64,000 nucleotides of DNA from Microbacterium oleivorans. GTDB lineage: Bacteria; Actinomycetota; Actinomycetes; Actinomycetales; Microbacteriaceae. Positions within the stretch are counted from its first letter, which is position 1; the number at the start of each line of letters is the position of its first letter. The translations under genes were made by a program, and so were the position numbers. Location: positions 682,001 through 746,000 of the forward strand of contig NZ_MAYO01000003.1 in the NCBI RefSeq assembly GCF_001691565.1, written 5' to 3'. Under the pieces are notes generated by a model. It was not told the origin of the DNA, made no database searches, and saw only the letters and a list, made by a program, of their open reading frames with translations. Shown here piece by piece: positions 50,685-61,999 of the stretch.

Positions 50685-52504
50685 GCACCTCGACTGAATC
50701 AGCGCCGGCGACCGCCCTCGCCACGCCGGCCGACAAGCCCCTCGGCGGCCGGTTCATCGGCGCGACGGCGAACTACATCGACGAGCGCACGAGCATCTCG
50801 GGCCTCGTCAAGGAGATCGGTCGCAAGATCTTCCCCGACCACTGGTCGTTCATGCTCGGCGAGATCGCTCTGTGGAGCTTCGTCGTCGTCTTCCTGTCGG
50901 GCTCGTTCCTGACTTTCTTCTTCGAAGCGTCGATGGCTCCGACCCACTACGACGGCGCCTACGTTCCGTTGCGTGGCATCGAGATGTCGGCCGCCCTCGA
51001 GTCGACCCTCCACATCTCGTTCGACCTCCGCGGCGGACTCCTGGTCCGTCAGATCCACCACTGGGCCGCGCTGCTGTTCATCGCCGCCATCGGCGTGCAC
51101 ATGCTCCGTGTCTTCTTCACCGGTGCGTTCCGGAAGCCGCGCGAGCTCAACTGGGTGATCGGTTTCGTGCTGTTCATCCTCGCGATGGCGCTCGGCTTCA
51201 CGGGCTACTCGCTCCCGGACGACCTTCTCTCGGGTAACGGCCTCCGCATCATCGACGGCATGATCAAGGGCCTCCCCCTGATCGGCACGTGGACCTCGTA
51301 TCTCCTCTTCGGCGGGGAGTTCCCCGGCAATGCGATCGTCGGACGCCTGTACACCCTCCACATCCTGTTGCTCCCGCTGATCCTGATCGCCCTGATCGCG
51401 GCGCACCTCATGCTGATGATCATCAACAAGCACACGCAGTTCGCCGGCCCCGGCCGCACGAACGACAACGTCGTGGGCTACCCGATGGTCCCGATCTACA
51501 TGTCGAAGATGGGCGGCTTCCTCTTCATCACGTTCGGCGTGCTCGTGCTCATCGCCTCGATGTTCACGATCAACCCGATCTGGAACTACGGACCGTACGA
51601 CCCCTCCCCCGTTTCGGCGGGTACTCAGCCCGACTGGTACATCGGGTTCGCCGACGGCGCGCTGCGTCTGGCACCGTCGAACCTCGACGTGGTCCTGTTC
51701 GACCACACCTGGTCGTTCGGCATCCTTCTGCCTGTCGCCGTGCTCGGTCTGTTCATCGTCCTCGTCGCGATCTACCCCTTCATCGAGGCGTGGGTCACCG
51801 GCGACAAGCGTGAACACCACATCGCTCAGCGCCCGCGTCACGCCCCGACGCGCACCGCGATCGGTGTGGCCGGTGTCATCTTCTACGCCGTCCTGTGGGC
51901 CGCGGCCTCGTCGGACATCATCGCGACGCACTTCCACCTCACGATGGAAGGCGTGATCCACACGTTGCAGGCGCTGCTGTTCGTCGGCCCGATCGTCGGT
52001 TACTTCGTCACGAAGCGCATCGCGATCGCGCTGCAGAAGAAGGACCGCGAAATCGCGCTCCACGGCTACGAGTCAGGTCGCATCGTCCGCCTGCCCGGCG
52101 GCGAGTACATCGAGGTCCACCAGCCGGTCGACGCCTATGAGCGCGTGAAGCTGATCGACTTCGAGATTCACGAGCCCCTGGTCGTCCGGCCGAACGACAA
52201 CGGCCGCATCCCGTGGCACGAGAACTTCCGCGCGTCGCTGTCGCGCTGGTTCTTCGAGGACCGCCTGTCCCCGGTCACGCAGGCCGAGGTGAATGCGGCG
52301 ATCGCTCACCAGCACCACGAGCTCGAGCACATCGATCACGAGGAGCAGGAAGAGATCCGCGGCGCACACGAGCGTGCCGGCGCCGTGGATGCCCCGCTCC
52401 ACCCGATCGACGACGGACACAACCCGGAGACCGCCAACCGTCCCTCGAACATCATCGTGGTGGACGAGGAGTCTCCCAAGAAGGACAACCGACCGAGCGA
52501 CTGA
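50681..52504 (+). CDS. qcrB: QcrB, cytochrome b subunit of the bc complex
   Basis: 607 residues from a TTG that overlaps the qcrA stop (TTGA), with GGGAG five bases upstream. Eight-helix cytochrome b with heme-b histidines in HHWAALLFIAAIGVHMLRVF and in the LHILLLPLILIALIAAHL segment, and a quinol-site PDWY motif. A long charged C-terminal extension past residue 500 is rich in Glu and His. Oxidises menaquinol. Terminator directly follows. The TTG start is supported by overlap and Shine-Dalgarno, as no closer ATG or GTG exists before the conserved region. Confidence 0.94.
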   Translation: MSTSTESAPATALATPADKPLGGRFIGATANYIDERTSISGLVKEIGRKIFPDHWSFMLGEIALWSFVVVFLSGSFLTFFFEASMAPTHYDGAYVPLRGIEMSAALESTLHISFDLRGGLLVRQIHHWAALLFIAAIGVHMLRVFFTGAFRKPRELNWVIGFVLFILAMALGFTGYSLPDDLLSGNGLRIIDGMIKGLPLIGTWTSYLLFGGEFPGNAIVGRLYTLHILLLPLILIALIAAHLMLMIINKHTQFAGPGRTNDNVVGYPMVPIYMSKMGGFLFITFGVLVLIASMFTINPIWNYGPYDPSPVSAGTQPDWYIGFADGALRLAPSNLDVVLFDHTWSFGILLPVAVLGLFIVLVAIYPFIEAWVTGDKREHHIAQRPRHAPTRTAIGVAGVIFYAVLWAAASSDIIATHFHLTMEGVIHTLQALLFVGPIVGYFVTKRIAIALQKKDREIALHGYESGRIVRLPGGEYIEVHQPVDAYERVKLIDFEIHEPLVVRPNDNGRIPWHENFRASLSRWFFEDRLSPVTQAEVNAAIAHQHHELEHIDHEEQEEIRGAHERAGAVDAPLHPIDDGHNPETANRPSNIIVVDEESPKKDNRPSD

Positions 52505-52517
52505 TCGCTCTGGCAGG

Positions 52518-52559
52518 AAAGCGGCGGGGTCTGACCGGAAGGTCGGACCCCGCCGCTTT
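52518..52559. terminator. Terminator after qcrB
   Basis: AAAGCGGCGGGGTC plus GACC pairs with GGTC plus GACCCCGCCGCTTT: a 19-bp stem with one G-T pair and a GGAA tetraloop, starting 13 bases past the qcrB stop. The TTT end on the coding strand supports intrinsic termination. Confidence 0.88.
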
Positions 52560-52582
52560 CTCGTGCCCGTAGCGTCGATGTC

Positions 52583-53008
52583 ATGACCCTCTCCCCCGCA
52601 TCCGTCCTGTCCTACTTCGAGACGAAACTCCTCGTCGAGACCGACCCGAGCGACGTCTATGCGGCACAGCGGGCGAGTCAACAGTTCGTCCTCGTCGACG
52701 TGCGCAACGCCGAGGCGTGGGATCAAGGGCACGCTGCGGGTGCGATCCACATGCCCCATCGCGAGATCGTGGCGCGGGCCGCGACCGAGATCGCGCCGCA
52801 CGTCCCGGTCGTCGTCTACTGCTGGAGCCCTGGATGCAATGGCGGCGCGCGCGGGGCGGTCGAGTTCGCACGCCTCGGCTACGCGGTGCGGGAGATGGTC
52901 GGTGGCTTCGAGTACTGGGCGAGGGAGGGCCTGCCGGTGGAGGATGTCCGTGGGCCGATCCCCCGCCGGTTCGACCCGCTGGTCATGCCCGTCCGCGCGG
53001 CGCCATGA
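52583..53008 (+). CDS. Rhodanese-like domain protein
   Basis: 141 residues, one rhodanese domain. The active-site loop reads YCWSPGCNGG, with a cysteine at the canonical position of the sulfur-accepting loop (near residues 79-88) and a second cysteine within it. LVDVRNAEAWDQGHAAGAIHMPH is the usual N-terminal motif of the domain (residues about 37-59). Could transfer sulfur or act in thiol chemistry. ATG start about 24 bases after the qcrB terminator, so probably independently transcribed. Confidence 0.88.
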   Translation: MTLSPASVLSYFETKLLVETDPSDVYAAQRASQQFVLVDVRNAEAWDQGHAAGAIHMPHREIVARAATEIAPHVPVVVYCWSPGCNGGARGAVEFARLGYAVREMVGGFEYWAREGLPVEDVRGPIPRRFDPLVMPVRAAP

Positions 53009-53300
53009 TCTCGTAACGCCTCACGCCGTCGCCAGTCCGTCCGGCATCCTCCCGAACTGCAGAGACCACCGCGGTCACGTTCTCGCGCGACGAGGCTCGC
53101 AGGGAAGGCGGGCGGCCGCAGGTGCCGCCTGCCGAAGTCGCGCACGCCGAAGTCGTCCTCACCGTTTCCGCCGGCAGTGAGGTTCCGGAGCGGGCGGGTC
53201 GAGGCCACCTCCGCCGGGCCGGTGGCCTTCGGTGCCCAGCAGCCACGGCGCTGAGGTCGTGCATCCGCGGCCGAAACGAGATCGCGGTACGGACGAACGC
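53009..53300. other. Non-coding stretch between rhodanese and the ctaF terminator
   Basis: About 290 bases (380 up to the ctaF stop) without a convincing gene. Open frames exist on both strands, but they lack a good ribosome-binding site, have Arg/Gly/Pro-rich frame-shadow composition and resemble no family I know. No tRNA or obvious small-RNA fold was seen. Confidence 0.6.
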
Positions 53301-53336
53301 CAACGCCGTCCGCCACGGTTGCGGCGGACGGCGTTG
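53301..53336. terminator. Terminator of the ctaC-ctaD-ctaF operon
   Basis: Perfect 14-bp inverted repeat CAACGCCGTCCGCC with its complement around an 8-base loop, about 52 bases past the ctaF stop on the minus strand. Could also stop readthrough from the convergent rhodanese gene. Confidence 0.8.
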
Positions 53337-53388
53337 TGAGAAGAAGGGAACCGACGTCCGAACTGACGCCTGCGTGAAGACGCGAGGC

Positions 53389-53823
53389 TCAGCGGGCGAA
53401 GTAACCCCGGTAGTACTCGTAAACCCAGCCGACGATGGCGACGACGAAGATGCCGACGCCGATCGGGATCATGAACTCTCCGACAGCCAGCCCGATGAAG
53501 GCGATCGCTGCCGAGCCCGCGAGGACGAGTGGCCACCAGGACCAGGGCGAGAACTCCCCCATCTCGGGGTCACCGTCATCGATGTCCGCCGTCAGCGAGT
53601 CCTCGGGCAGCGTGCCGCCCTGAGCCTTCTCGACGCGGCTGGAGTAGAACGCGATCATCGCGGCCATCATCGTCACGAAGACCAGGCCGACGGATCCGAC
53701 CCACTCGATCCGGTTGAACACCGGCAGCTGCGGGTGGGCCAGGATGTTCCACCCGACGTACACGACGGCGACGAGGGCGAAGAACGCCGACAGCACCCAC
53801 CAGAGGTTGACGTTGGTCTTCAC
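53389..53823 (-). CDS. ctaF: CtaF, actinobacterial cytochrome c oxidase subunit IV
   Basis: 144 residues with four membrane helices (about 8-28, 41-61, 96-115 and 118-136), matching the small fourth oxidase subunit specific to actinobacteria (EKAQGGTLPEDSLT loop, C-terminal WVYEYYRGYF). GTG start directly after the ctaD stop (TAAGTG). Last gene of the operon. Confidence 0.93.
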   Translation of the reverse strand: MKTNVNLWWVLSAFFALVAVVYVGWNILAHPQLPVFNRIEWVGSVGLVFVTMMAAMIAFYSSRVEKAQGGTLPEDSLTADIDDGDPEMGEFSPWSWWPLVLAGSAAIAFIGLAVGEFMIPIGVGIFVVAIVGWVYEYYRGYFAR

Positions 53824-55566
53824 TTACTTGACCTCACCGTTCGACAGATCGACCACCGGAGCGTCGGGTGCGTCCTTCGCAGGACCCACGCCGACGGGGA
53901 TGCCGGCTTCGGGGTGGTTCAGGTCGAAGGCGGGCCGCTCGCTGCGGATCCGCGGGATCGACGTGAAGTTGTGACGCGGCGGCGGGCAGCTGGTCGCCCA
54001 CTCGAGCGAACCACCGTAGCCCCACGGGTCGTTGACCGTGACGCGCGGTGCGGTTCGAGCCGTGATCCAGACGTTCAGGAGGAACGGAACCATGGATGCC
54101 GCAAGGATCATCGACCCGATCGTCGAGACCTGGTTCTGCCAGGTCCATCCGTCCGCTGCCGAGTAGTCCGCGTAGCGGCGGACCATGCCGTCCGCTCCCA
54201 GCCAGTGCTGGATGAGGAAGGTCATGTGGAATCCGATGAACAGCAGCCAGAAGTGCACGAGGCCGAGACGTTCGTTGAGCATCTTGCCGGTCCACTTGGG
54301 CCACCAGAAGTAGAAGCCGGCGAACATCGCGAATACGACGGTGCCGAAGACGACGTAGTGGAAGTGCGCGACGACGAAGTACGAGTCCGACACATGGAAG
54401 TCGAGCGGGGGCGACGACAGGATGATGCCGGTCAGACCACCGAAGACGAAGGAGACGAGGAAGCCGAGCGCGAACACCATCGGGGTCTCGAAGGTGATCG
54501 AACCTCGCCACATCGTGCCGATCCAGTTGAAGATCTTCACGCCCGTCGGGACGGCGATGAGCATCGTCATCAGCGCGAAGAACGGCAGGAGGACCGCGCC
54601 GGTGACGTACATGTGGTGGGCCCACACCGAGACGGAGAGTGCGGCGATCGCGATCGTCGCGTAGACGAGGGTCTTGTATCCGAAGATCGGCTTGCGGCTG
54701 AACACCGGGAAGATCTCCGACACGATGCCGAAGAACGGCAGGGCGATGATGTAGACCTCGGGGTGTCCGAAGAACCAGAAGAGGTGCTGCCAGAGCAGGA
54801 CGCCGCCGTTGGCCGGGTCGTAGATGTGAGCGCCGAGGATGCGGTCCGCCGCAGCTGCGAAGATCGCCGCCGCGAGGACCGGGAACGCCATGAGGATCAG
54901 GATGCTGGTGACGAGGGTGTTCCAGCTGAAGATCGGCATACGCCACATCGTCATACCGGGTGCTCGCATCGTCATGATCGTGGTGATGAAGTTGACACCA
55001 CCGAGGATCGTGCCGAAACCACTCATGCCGAGACCCAGCATCCACAGGTCACCACCGGCGCCGGGGCTGAAGCTCTCGCCTGCCAGCGGCTGGTAAGCGA
55101 ACCACCCGAAGGCCGCCGCACCCTGCGGGGTGAGGAAGCCGGCGACGGCGATCGTCGATCCGAAGGTGAAGAGCCAGAACGCGAACGCGTTCAGACGCGG
55201 GAACGCCACGTCGGGAGCACCGATCTGCAGGGGCAGCAGCGCGTTGGCGAAACCTGCGAACAACGGCGTCGCGAACATCAGCAGCATGATCGTGCCGTGC
55301 ATCGTGAAGAGCTGGTTGTACTGCTCCTTCGTCGGCACGATCTGCATGCCGGGCTCGAAGAGCTCGGCACGGATGATCAGGGCCATGACGCCACCGAGCA
55401 TGAAGAACAGGACCGAGGCGATCAGGTACATGTACCCGATCGTCTTGTGGTCGGTGGAGGTGATCCACTTGACGACGATGTTGCCCTTGTGCTCGACGCG
55501 CGAGCTGCTGAGGAGCGCAGCCTGGCGAGGGGGAAGCGTCGGGGCCGGAGGTGCGATGGTGGCCAT
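53824..55566 (-). CDS. ctaD: Cytochrome c oxidase subunit I
   Basis: 580 residues, 12 helices. Heme a ligand in [10 protein letters not shown], CuB and tyrosine motif [14 protein letters not shown], further CuB histidines in VWAHHMY, heme a3/a ligand pair in [11 protein letters not shown]-channel tyrosine is present, so this is an A-type heme-copper oxidase. Catalytic subunit reducing oxygen to water. ATG overlaps the ctaC stop (TGATG). Confidence 0.97.
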   Translation of the reverse strand: MATIAPPAPTLPPRQAALLSSSRVEHKGNIVVKWITSTDHKTIGYMYLIASVLFFMLGGVMALIIRAELFEPGMQIVPTKEQYNQLFTMHGTIMLLMFATPLFAGFANALLPLQIGAPDVAFPRLNAFAFWLFTFGSTIAVAGFLTPQGAAAFGWFAYQPLAGESFSPGAGGDLWMLGLGMSGFGTILGGVNFITTIMTMRAPGMTMWRMPIFSWNTLVTSILILMAFPVLAAAIFAAAADRILGAHIYDPANGGVLLWQHLFWFFGHPEVYIIALPFFGIVSEIFPVFSRKPIFGYKTLVYATIAIAALSVSVWAHHMYVTGAVLLPFFALMTMLIAVPTGVKIFNWIGTMWRGSITFETPMVFALGFLVSFVFGGLTGIILSSPPLDFHVSDSYFVVAHFHYVVFGTVVFAMFAGFYFWWPKWTGKMLNERLGLVHFWLLFIGFHMTFLIQHWLGADGMVRRYADYSAADGWTWQNQVSTIGSMILAASMVPFLLNVWITARTAPRVTVNDPWGYGGSLEWATSCPPPRHNFTSIPRIRSERPAFDLNHPEAGIPVGVGPAKDAPDAPVVDLSNGEVK

Positions 55567-56465
55567 CAGTTGTGTGCTCCCTCAGCGGCGGGCGCGCCGG
55601 TGCCGGGCGCGTTCTGTTGCCGGTCGAATGCGTCGTCGATGTCGCCGGTCTGACCCTTTGCCTTCAGCGACGCGATGTAGTTCTCGTACTCGGACTCGGA
55701 GACGACCTTCACGTTGAAGAGCATCATCGAGTGGTACTGGCCGCACAGCTCGGCGCACTTGCCGACGAACGTGCCTTCCTTCGTGGGCTCGAAGGACCAG
55801 TAGTTCTCGCGACCGGGGTACATGTCCTTCTTGTAGAGGAAGTCCACGATCCAGAACGAGTGGATGACGTCGCGCGATTCGAGCTGCAGCGTGACCTTCT
55901 TGTTCACAGGCAGAACGAGCTCGGGGATGTCGTTGGTGATGTTGCCCTCGGCGTCGGTCTGCGCCTGGACGCCCATGGTCCACACCGGGTCCTGCGGGTC
56001 ATCGCAGTTGTTGCCGTTGTACTGGAAGTCCCACGCCCACTGCTTGCCGATCGCCGTGACGCACACGTCGGGGTTCTCGTACTGCGTCTCGAGGATCGCC
56101 TGGTCCCGCGCCGTGAAGGCGAAGAAGCCCAGGACGAGGATGACCGGAGTGATCGTGAAGAACATCTCGATCGGCATGTTGTAACGCAGCTGGACGGGAA
56201 GACCCGACTGCCCCTTGCGCCGACGGTAGGCGATCGCCGCCCAGCCCATCAGGGCCCACGTGATCACACCGACGGCGAGGACGACGATCCACGACGTGGT
56301 CCAGAGGCCCGCGATCATCGACGTGTGGTTCGTCGCCTGCCCGCCTCCCTCGTCGAAGCCGGGGAGGAAGCCGTTCGCTGTCGTGGGGCTGCACGCCGCA
56401 AGCGTGACCGCGGAGGCGATCGCGAGCGGGAGGGCTACCCAACGGAGTCGGCGGTTGACGCGCAC
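55566..56465 (-). CDS. ctaC: Cytochrome c oxidase subunit II
   Basis: 299 residues. Lipoprotein-type start with lipobox L-A-A-C (Cys25), two membrane helices (about 55-80 and 100-118) and the extracytoplasmic cupredoxin domain. The CuA site is complete: His202, Cys237, Glu239, Cys241, His245 and Met248. Receives electrons from QcrC. GTG start after AAAGG. Heads ctaC-ctaD-ctaF, convergent on the ctaE-qcrCAB cluster. Confidence 0.96.
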   Translation of the reverse strand: MRVNRRLRWVALPLAIASAVTLAACSPTTANGFLPGFDEGGGQATNHTSMIAGLWTTSWIVVLAVGVITWALMGWAAIAYRRRKGQSGLPVQLRYNMPIEMFFTITPVILVLGFFAFTARDQAILETQYENPDVCVTAIGKQWAWDFQYNGNNCDDPQDPVWTMGVQAQTDAEGNITNDIPELVLPVNKKVTLQLESRDVIHSFWIVDFLYKKDMYPGRENYWSFEPTKEGTFVGKCAELCGQYHSMMLFNVKVVSESEYENYIASLKAKGQTGDIDDAFDRQQNAPGTGAPAAEGAHN

Positions 56466-56492
56466 GGTGCACCTTTCGGGGACATGAAGGTC

Positions 56493-56508
56493 AGACTCAT
56501 GCCAGTCT
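56493..56508. promoter_or_regulatory. Short inverted repeat upstream of ctaC
   Basis: AGACT-CATGCC-AGTCT, a perfect 5-bp dyad with a 6-base spacer, 28 bases upstream of the ctaC start. It could be a protein-binding site or overlap the promoter. Weak evidence. Confidence 0.2.
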
Positions 56509-56529
56509 AGGGCAACCTCTTACGGGATT

Positions 56530-56553
56530 CCGGCCATCCGCTCAGGATGCCGG
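56530..56553 (-). terminator. Possible weak terminator after erpA
   Basis: CCGG and CATCC pair with GGATG and CCGG with a single bulged C and a 5-base loop, about 26 bases past the erpA stop. Short stem and no T run, so uncertain. Confidence 0.4.
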
Positions 56554-56578
56554 GGCCCGGGAGGGAACCTGGGATGGA

Positions 56579-56944
56579 TCAGTGGAAGCTGTCGCCGCAG
56601 GCGCAGCTGCCCGCAGCATTCGGGTTGTCGATCGTGAAGCCCTGCTCCGAGATCGTGTCCTTGAAATCGATCTTCGCGCCGTCGAGGTACGGCACCGACA
56701 TGTCGTCGACGATCACCTCGACGCCGTCGAAGTCGACCGTCTTGTCACCGTCGAGGTAACGCTCGTCGAAGTAGAGCTGGTAGATCAGGCCCGAGCATCC
56801 GCCCGGCTGCACGGCCACGCGCAGGCGCAGGTCGTCACGGTTCTCCTGCGAGAGCAGGCTCTTCACCTTGTCGGACGCTGCCTCGGTGAGGGCGACGCCG
56901 TGCGCGGGAACGGTCTCGGTGGACTGCGTGGCGATGTCGGTCAT
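56579..56944 (-). CDS. erpA: A-type Fe-S cluster carrier (ErpA/HesB family)
   Basis: 121 residues. The three conserved cysteines are present: Cys50 (GGCSG), Cys114 and Cys116 (GSCACGDSF). Receives clusters from the SUF scaffold and delivers them to apoproteins, possibly including the respiratory proteins next door. The ATG at 56942-56944 has GGGGAG upstream; an ATG four codons earlier is possible. Stands alone between ctaC and the peptidase. Confidence 0.95.
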   Translation of the reverse strand: MTDIATQSTETVPAHGVALTEAASDKVKSLLSQENRDDLRLRVAVQPGGCSGLIYQLYFDERYLDGDKTVDFDGVEVIVDDMSVPYLDGAKIDFKDTISEQGFTIDNPNAAGSCACGDSFH

Positions 56945-57060
56945 GACTCTCCCCATGGTCGGGCCGCCAGTGCTCTTCAGGAACGGGGGCGGCGTGCTGA
57001 GTCGATTCTACGTCTCGTCGCACGGTCCGGCCCGGCGACGCGGTGATCCGCCCGCGCGGA

Positions 57061-58452
57061 TCAGTCGGACGCGTCGAGGGATTCCAGCAGAAGCGCCTCG
57101 GACAGCAGCGCGTGGCGGAACGTGTCGACGTGGAGCGATTCGTTCGGACTATGCGCCCGCGCGTGAGGGTCTTCCACACCGGTCACGAGGATTTCCGCGC
57201 CCGGGAACTCCCGGACGAGGTCCGCGATGAACGGGATGGACCCGCCCACGCCGATGTCGACAGGGGTGCGGCCGTATCCGCTCTCGAGAGCGGCGCGCGC
57301 CTTCTCGACGGCCGGACCCGAGGTGTCGACGAGGAAAGGGTTGCCGAAGTCGACGTCGCGGAAACTCACGCGCGCTCCGAACGGCGCGTGCGCGCGCAGG
57401 TGCGCCTCAATCGCGTCGAACGCCTCCGACGCCGCCTGACCCGGCGCGACCCGGGTGCTGATGACGACGGAGACCTTCGGCGACAGGGTGTTGGAGGCGT
57501 TGCGGACACTCGGCGCGTCTATCCCCGTGATGGTGATGGACGGCTTGTTCCAGATCCGGCTCAGGATCTCGTCGCGCCCGATGGGCGAGACTCCGTCCGG
57601 CAGTCCTGCTTCGCTCCGAAGCGTCTCCTCGGTATAGGGCGGGGTCGTGGCATCCCGGGACTCCAGTCCCTCGACCGCCACGGCACCATCCTCGTCCCAG
57701 AGGGTCGCCAGAAGAGTGACGGCCGCCATCATCGCGTCCGGAACGGCCCCGCCGAACATCCCCGAATGCGAGGCATGGTCGAGCGTCTCGATGTCGAGAG
57801 TGAAGCGCGCGTTGCCGCGCAGCGACACCGTCAGCGCCGGGGTCTCGGAGTCCCAGTTGCCCGAATCCGCGACGACGATGACATCGGCACGGAGCGCATC
57901 GGCGTTGTCGCTCAGGAACTGCGCGAAGGACGTGGATCCCGCCTCCTCCTCGCCCTCGAAGAACAGGTTCACACCGAGGTCGAAGTCGTCACCGAGCGCC
58001 TCTTTCAGTGCGCGGAGCGCACCCAGGTGAGCCATGATCCCGGCCTTGTCGTCGGCGGCGCCGCGACCGTAGATCCGACCGTCGCGGAGCGTCGGCTCGA
58101 AGGGCGGCGACTCCCACAGCGACTCATCGCCGACAGGCTGCACGTCGTGGTGCGCGTAGAGCAGGATCGTGGGCCGACCGTTCCGAGGCGCTCGGGTCGC
58201 AAGGACGGCCGGCATCCCCTCCTCCCCCGTCTCGGGGACGACAGCGGTCTTGATCTCGACCCGCTCGAAGATGCCGAGATCGTCGACCAGAGCCTTCACC
58301 GCCTCGGCGCTGCGCTGCACTTCGGACCGATCGAACCCGGGGAAGGCGACGGAGGGGATGCGGACGAGGGCTCCCAGATCGGCGAGAGCGGCGGGGACCT
58401 GGGTGAGGGCCGCCTCCCGCACCGCAGCGGACCGGGTGGTGTCGGAAGTCAT
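57061..58452 (-). CDS. M20-family dipeptidase/metallopeptidase
   Basis: 463 residues. Zinc-site motifs of M20 proteins in order: AHHDVQP with the first histidine, [10 protein letters not shown] with the bridging aspartate, EGEEEAGS with the catalytic glutamates, ADSGNWD, and a C-terminal histidine in [12 protein letters not shown] lid/dimerisation domain occupies the middle. Cytoplasmic; probably hydrolyses dipeptides or short N-acyl compounds. ATG start; divergent from the DUF3043 gene. Confidence 0.95.
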   Translation of the reverse strand: MTSDTTRSAAVREAALTQVPAALADLGALVRIPSVAFPGFDRSEVQRSAEAVKALVDDLGIFERVEIKTAVVPETGEEGMPAVLATRAPRNGRPTILLYAHHDVQPVGDESLWESPPFEPTLRDGRIYGRGAADDKAGIMAHLGALRALKEALGDDFDLGVNLFFEGEEEAGSTSFAQFLSDNADALRADVIVVADSGNWDSETPALTVSLRGNARFTLDIETLDHASHSGMFGGAVPDAMMAAVTLLATLWDEDGAVAVEGLESRDATTPPYTEETLRSEAGLPDGVSPIGRDEILSRIWNKPSITITGIDAPSVRNASNTLSPKVSVVISTRVAPGQAASEAFDAIEAHLRAHAPFGARVSFRDVDFGNPFLVDTSGPAVEKARAALESGYGRTPVDIGVGGSIPFIADLVREFPGAEILVTGVEDPHARAHSPNESLHVDTFRHALLSEALLLESLDASD

Positions 58453-58504
58453 GCGGGTAATCTTATGGGGCACGCCTTTTTCGCCGATTCCGAGGAACCG
58501 CCCC

Positions 58505-59065
58505 GTGGCAAAGACACCGCCCCCCGCTGACACCACCCCCGACGCCCCCGCCGGCTCGGGGAAGAACCGCCCGACGCCGACGCGCGCCGAGCAGGAAGCG
58601 GCGCGCAAGCGGCCCCTCGTCGCCAACACGAAGGAGGCGCGCGCCCGCGCGAAGGCGGAGCTTGCTGCACAGCGCGAGAAGGCCCGCGTCGGCATGGCGA
58701 ACGGGGACGAGCGGTACCTGACTCCACGGGATCGCGGACCCCAGCGCCGATTCGCCCGCGACTACACCGATGCCGGATGGCACTTCGGTGAGCTCATCAT
58801 GCCGCTGCTGGTGATCGTCATCCTTTTCGCCCTCGTTCCCAACACGGCGATCGTGTTCTACGCCTACGTCGGACTCTGGGCCTACCTGCTGTTCGTGGTC
58901 GCCGACATGGCGCTCCTCTCCCGCAAGGTGAAGAAGCTGGCTGCCGCCAAGTGGGGCGACCGTCGCGAGAAGGGCCTCGGCTGGTACGCCGCGATGCGGT
59001 CGGTGCAGATGCGCTTCATGCGCCTCCCGAAGCCGCAGGTCAAGCGCGGCGAATACCCGAACTGA
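58505..59065 (+). CDS. DUF3043 membrane protein
   Basis: 186 residues. Disordered, charged N-terminal half (Pro/Ala/Arg/Lys-rich) with a conserved [17 protein letters not shown] stretch near 34-50, then two membrane helices (about 99-116 and 120-138) and a basic C-terminal tail. Matches the actinobacterial DUF3043 family, function unknown, commonly beside the M20 peptidase gene. GTG start with GAGG nine bases upstream; longer in-frame starts would overlap the divergent peptidase. Confidence 0.85.
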   Translation: MAKTPPPADTTPDAPAGSGKNRPTPTRAEQEAARKRPLVANTKEARARAKAELAAQREKARVGMANGDERYLTPRDRGPQRRFARDYTDAGWHFGELIMPLLVIVILFALVPNTAIVFYAYVGLWAYLLFVVADMALLSRKVKKLAAAKWGDRREKGLGWYAAMRSVQMRFMRLPKPQVKRGEYPN

Positions 59066-59075
59066 ACTGTCATCG

Positions 59076-59109
59076 CGAAGGGCCCGCACAGGATCGTGCG
59101 GGCCCTTCG
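59076..59109. terminator. Terminator between DUF3043 gene and pyrD
   Basis: Perfect 14-bp inverted repeat CGAAGGGCCCGCAC with its complement around AGGATC, 11 bases past the DUF3043 stop and 24 bases past the pyrD stop. Usable from both sides. Confidence 0.85.
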
Positions 59110-59132
59110 TCGTTCCGACGGGATGCCGCCGG

Positions 59133-60152
<1,020 letters not shown>

Positions 60153-60184
60153 CGGCTCCCAGCCTAGAGGCGGCGTCCGCGGCG

Positions 60185-60664
60185 TTACGCCGAGGCGTCC
60201 TCGCGGGGAGCGCGCTGCGCCTGGTCCGCGCGCAGCAGCGCGATCGCCGCATCGAAATCGTCGAGCGTCTCGAACGCCTGGTAGACGCTGGCGAACCGGA
60301 GGTATGCGATCTCGTCGAGTTCGCGGAGCGGGCCGAGGATCGCGAGCCCGATCTCGTTCGTGTCGATCTGCGAGACACCCGTCTGACGGACCGACTCCTC
60401 GACGGCCTGGGCGAGCATTGCGAGGTCCGCCTCGGTGACCGGGCGACCCTGGCACGCTTTGCGAACGCCCGACATCACCTTCTCGCGACTGAACGACTCG
60501 ATCACCCCGGAGCGCTTGATGACGTTGAGGCTCGCGGTCTCGATGGTCGAGAATCGGCCGCCGCATTCGGGGCACTGACGGCGGCGGCGGATGCTGAGAC
60601 CGTCGTCGCTCGTGCGCGAGTCGACGACACGGGAGTCGGAGTGGCGGCAGAACGGGCAGTGCAT
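60185..60664 (-). CDS. nrdR: NrdR, ribonucleotide reductase repressor
   Basis: 159 residues. Zinc ribbon Cys3, Cys6, Cys31 and Cys34 (CPFC, CPEC) followed by an ATP-cone domain. Senses ATP/dATP and represses nrd genes through NrdR boxes; no nrd genes are in the window. ATG at 60662-60664 gives the family length. Follows hisD by 13 bases. Confidence 0.95.
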   Translation of the reverse strand: MHCPFCRHSDSRVVDSRTSDDGLSIRRRRQCPECGGRFSTIETASLNVIKRSGVIESFSREKVMSGVRKACQGRPVTEADLAMLAQAVEESVRQTGVSQIDTNEIGLAILGPLRELDEIAYLRFASVYQAFETLDDFDAAIALLRADQAQRAPREDASA

Positions 60665-60677
60665 GGCGGCATCCAGC

Positions 60678-61979
60678 CTACGCGTCGAAGCGCGCCGTGA
60701 CGGCCTCACCGTGCGCGGGCAGCACCTCGGCGTTCGCGAGGGTCACGATGTCGCGGTGCACCGCCTGCAGCGCGTCGCGATCGTAGGCGATCACCTGTTG
60801 CGGCCGCAGGAACGTGGATGCCGAGAGGCCCGACGCGTACCGCGCCTGACCACCGGTGGGGAGCACGTGATTGCTGCCGGCGAGGTAGTCGCCCAGGCTC
60901 ACGGGGGTCCACTGTCCGACGAAGACCGCGCCGGCGTTGACGTACTCCTCGGGACGGGGGTCGCGCAGGTGGAGTTCGAGATGCTCGGGAGCGTACGCGT
61001 TGCTGAATGCCGTGGCCGTCGCGATGTCGTCGACGAGAACCACGGCGGACTGCGGACCCGAGAGCGCCTGCGCCACGCGTCCCGCGTGGTGGGTAGCCGA
61101 CGCGCGCACCTCGACCGCGGTCACGACCTCCTGGGCGAGCGAGGCCGAATCGGTCACGAGAACGGCCGCAGCCTGTTCGTCGTGTTCGGCCTGGCTCACG
61201 AGGTCGGCGGCGATCAGCCGCGCATCGGCGGCGTCGTCGGCGACGATGAGGATCTCCGTCGCACCTGCCTCGGAGTCCGTACCCACCATCCCCGCGACGA
61301 CGCGCTTGGCGAGCGCCACGAAGTTGTTGCCGGGCCCGGAGATGACGTCGACCGGGGCGAGATCGATCTCGGGGACGCCGTGCGCGTACGCTCCGATGGC
61401 CCCCGCCCCGCCCATGGCGTAGACCTCGGTCACCCCGAGGAGCTTGGCAGCCGCGAGGATCACGGGGTGGACGCGGCCACCGTGATCACGCTGCGGAGGC
61501 GAGGCGAGCGCGACCTCCTGGACGCCCGCCACCTGCGCCGGGACCACATTCATGACCACGCTCGACGGATAGACGGCCTTGCCTCCCGGAACGTAGACGC
61601 CCGCACGGCGAACCGGCCGCCAGTGCTGCTCGACCCGAGCGCCGGGGCCGATCTCGGTCACGACGGGAGCAGGCACCTGCGCAGCTGACGCGAGCCGTAC
61701 GCGGCCGATCGCATTCTCGAGGGCTGAGCGGATACCGGGATCCAACGCTGCGAGGGCTTCGTCGAGGTGCGCTGCAGGAACCCGCACCGCGTGACCCTCG
61801 ACACCGTCGAAGCGCGCGGCCTGCTCGCGGAGCGCGACCTCGCCCCGCGCTGCGACGTCGGCCACCACGGCGGCGGCCGTCGTGAGCGCCTCGTCCCGCG
61901 CAGCCGTGGCGCGGGGAACAGCAGCGAGGAGGTCGGTCGACGTGACGGCGCGACCCCGGAGGTCGATCGTTCGGAGCAT
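60678..61979 (-). CDS. hisD: Histidinol dehydrogenase
   Basis: 433 residues. Family motifs [16 protein letters not shown] near 131-146, AGATEIL near 236-242, and [10 protein letters not shown] with zinc/catalytic residues near 322-331; [17 protein letters not shown] lies in the C-terminal third. Catalyses the last two oxidations to histidine. ATG start; usually the first gene of a his cluster, but here it is followed by nrdR and no other his gene is in view. Confidence 0.96.
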   Translation of the reverse strand: MLRTIDLRGRAVTSTDLLAAVPRATAARDEALTTAAAVVADVAARGEVALREQAARFDGVEGHAVRVPAAHLDEALAALDPGIRSALENAIGRVRLASAAQVPAPVVTEIGPGARVEQHWRPVRRAGVYVPGGKAVYPSSVVMNVVPAQVAGVQEVALASPPQRDHGGRVHPVILAAAKLLGVTEVYAMGGAGAIGAYAHGVPEIDLAPVDVISGPGNNFVALAKRVVAGMVGTDSEAGATEILIVADDAADARLIAADLVSQAEHDEQAAAVLVTDSASLAQEVVTAVEVRASATHHAGRVAQALSGPQSAVVLVDDIATATAFSNAYAPEHLELHLRDPRPEEYVNAGAVFVGQWTPVSLGDYLAGSNHVLPTGGQARYASGLSASTFLRPQQVIAYDRDALQAVHRDIVTLANAEVLPAHGEAVTARFDA

Positions 61980-61999
61980 CCCTCCAGGCTACCGGCGCC

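Noticed and set aside
53122..55653. 843-codon open frame on the + strand
   Set aside because: It lies opposite ctaD and ctaF, has Arg/Asp/Glu/His-rich composition typical of the antisense frame in high-GC DNA, and contains no recognisable domain.
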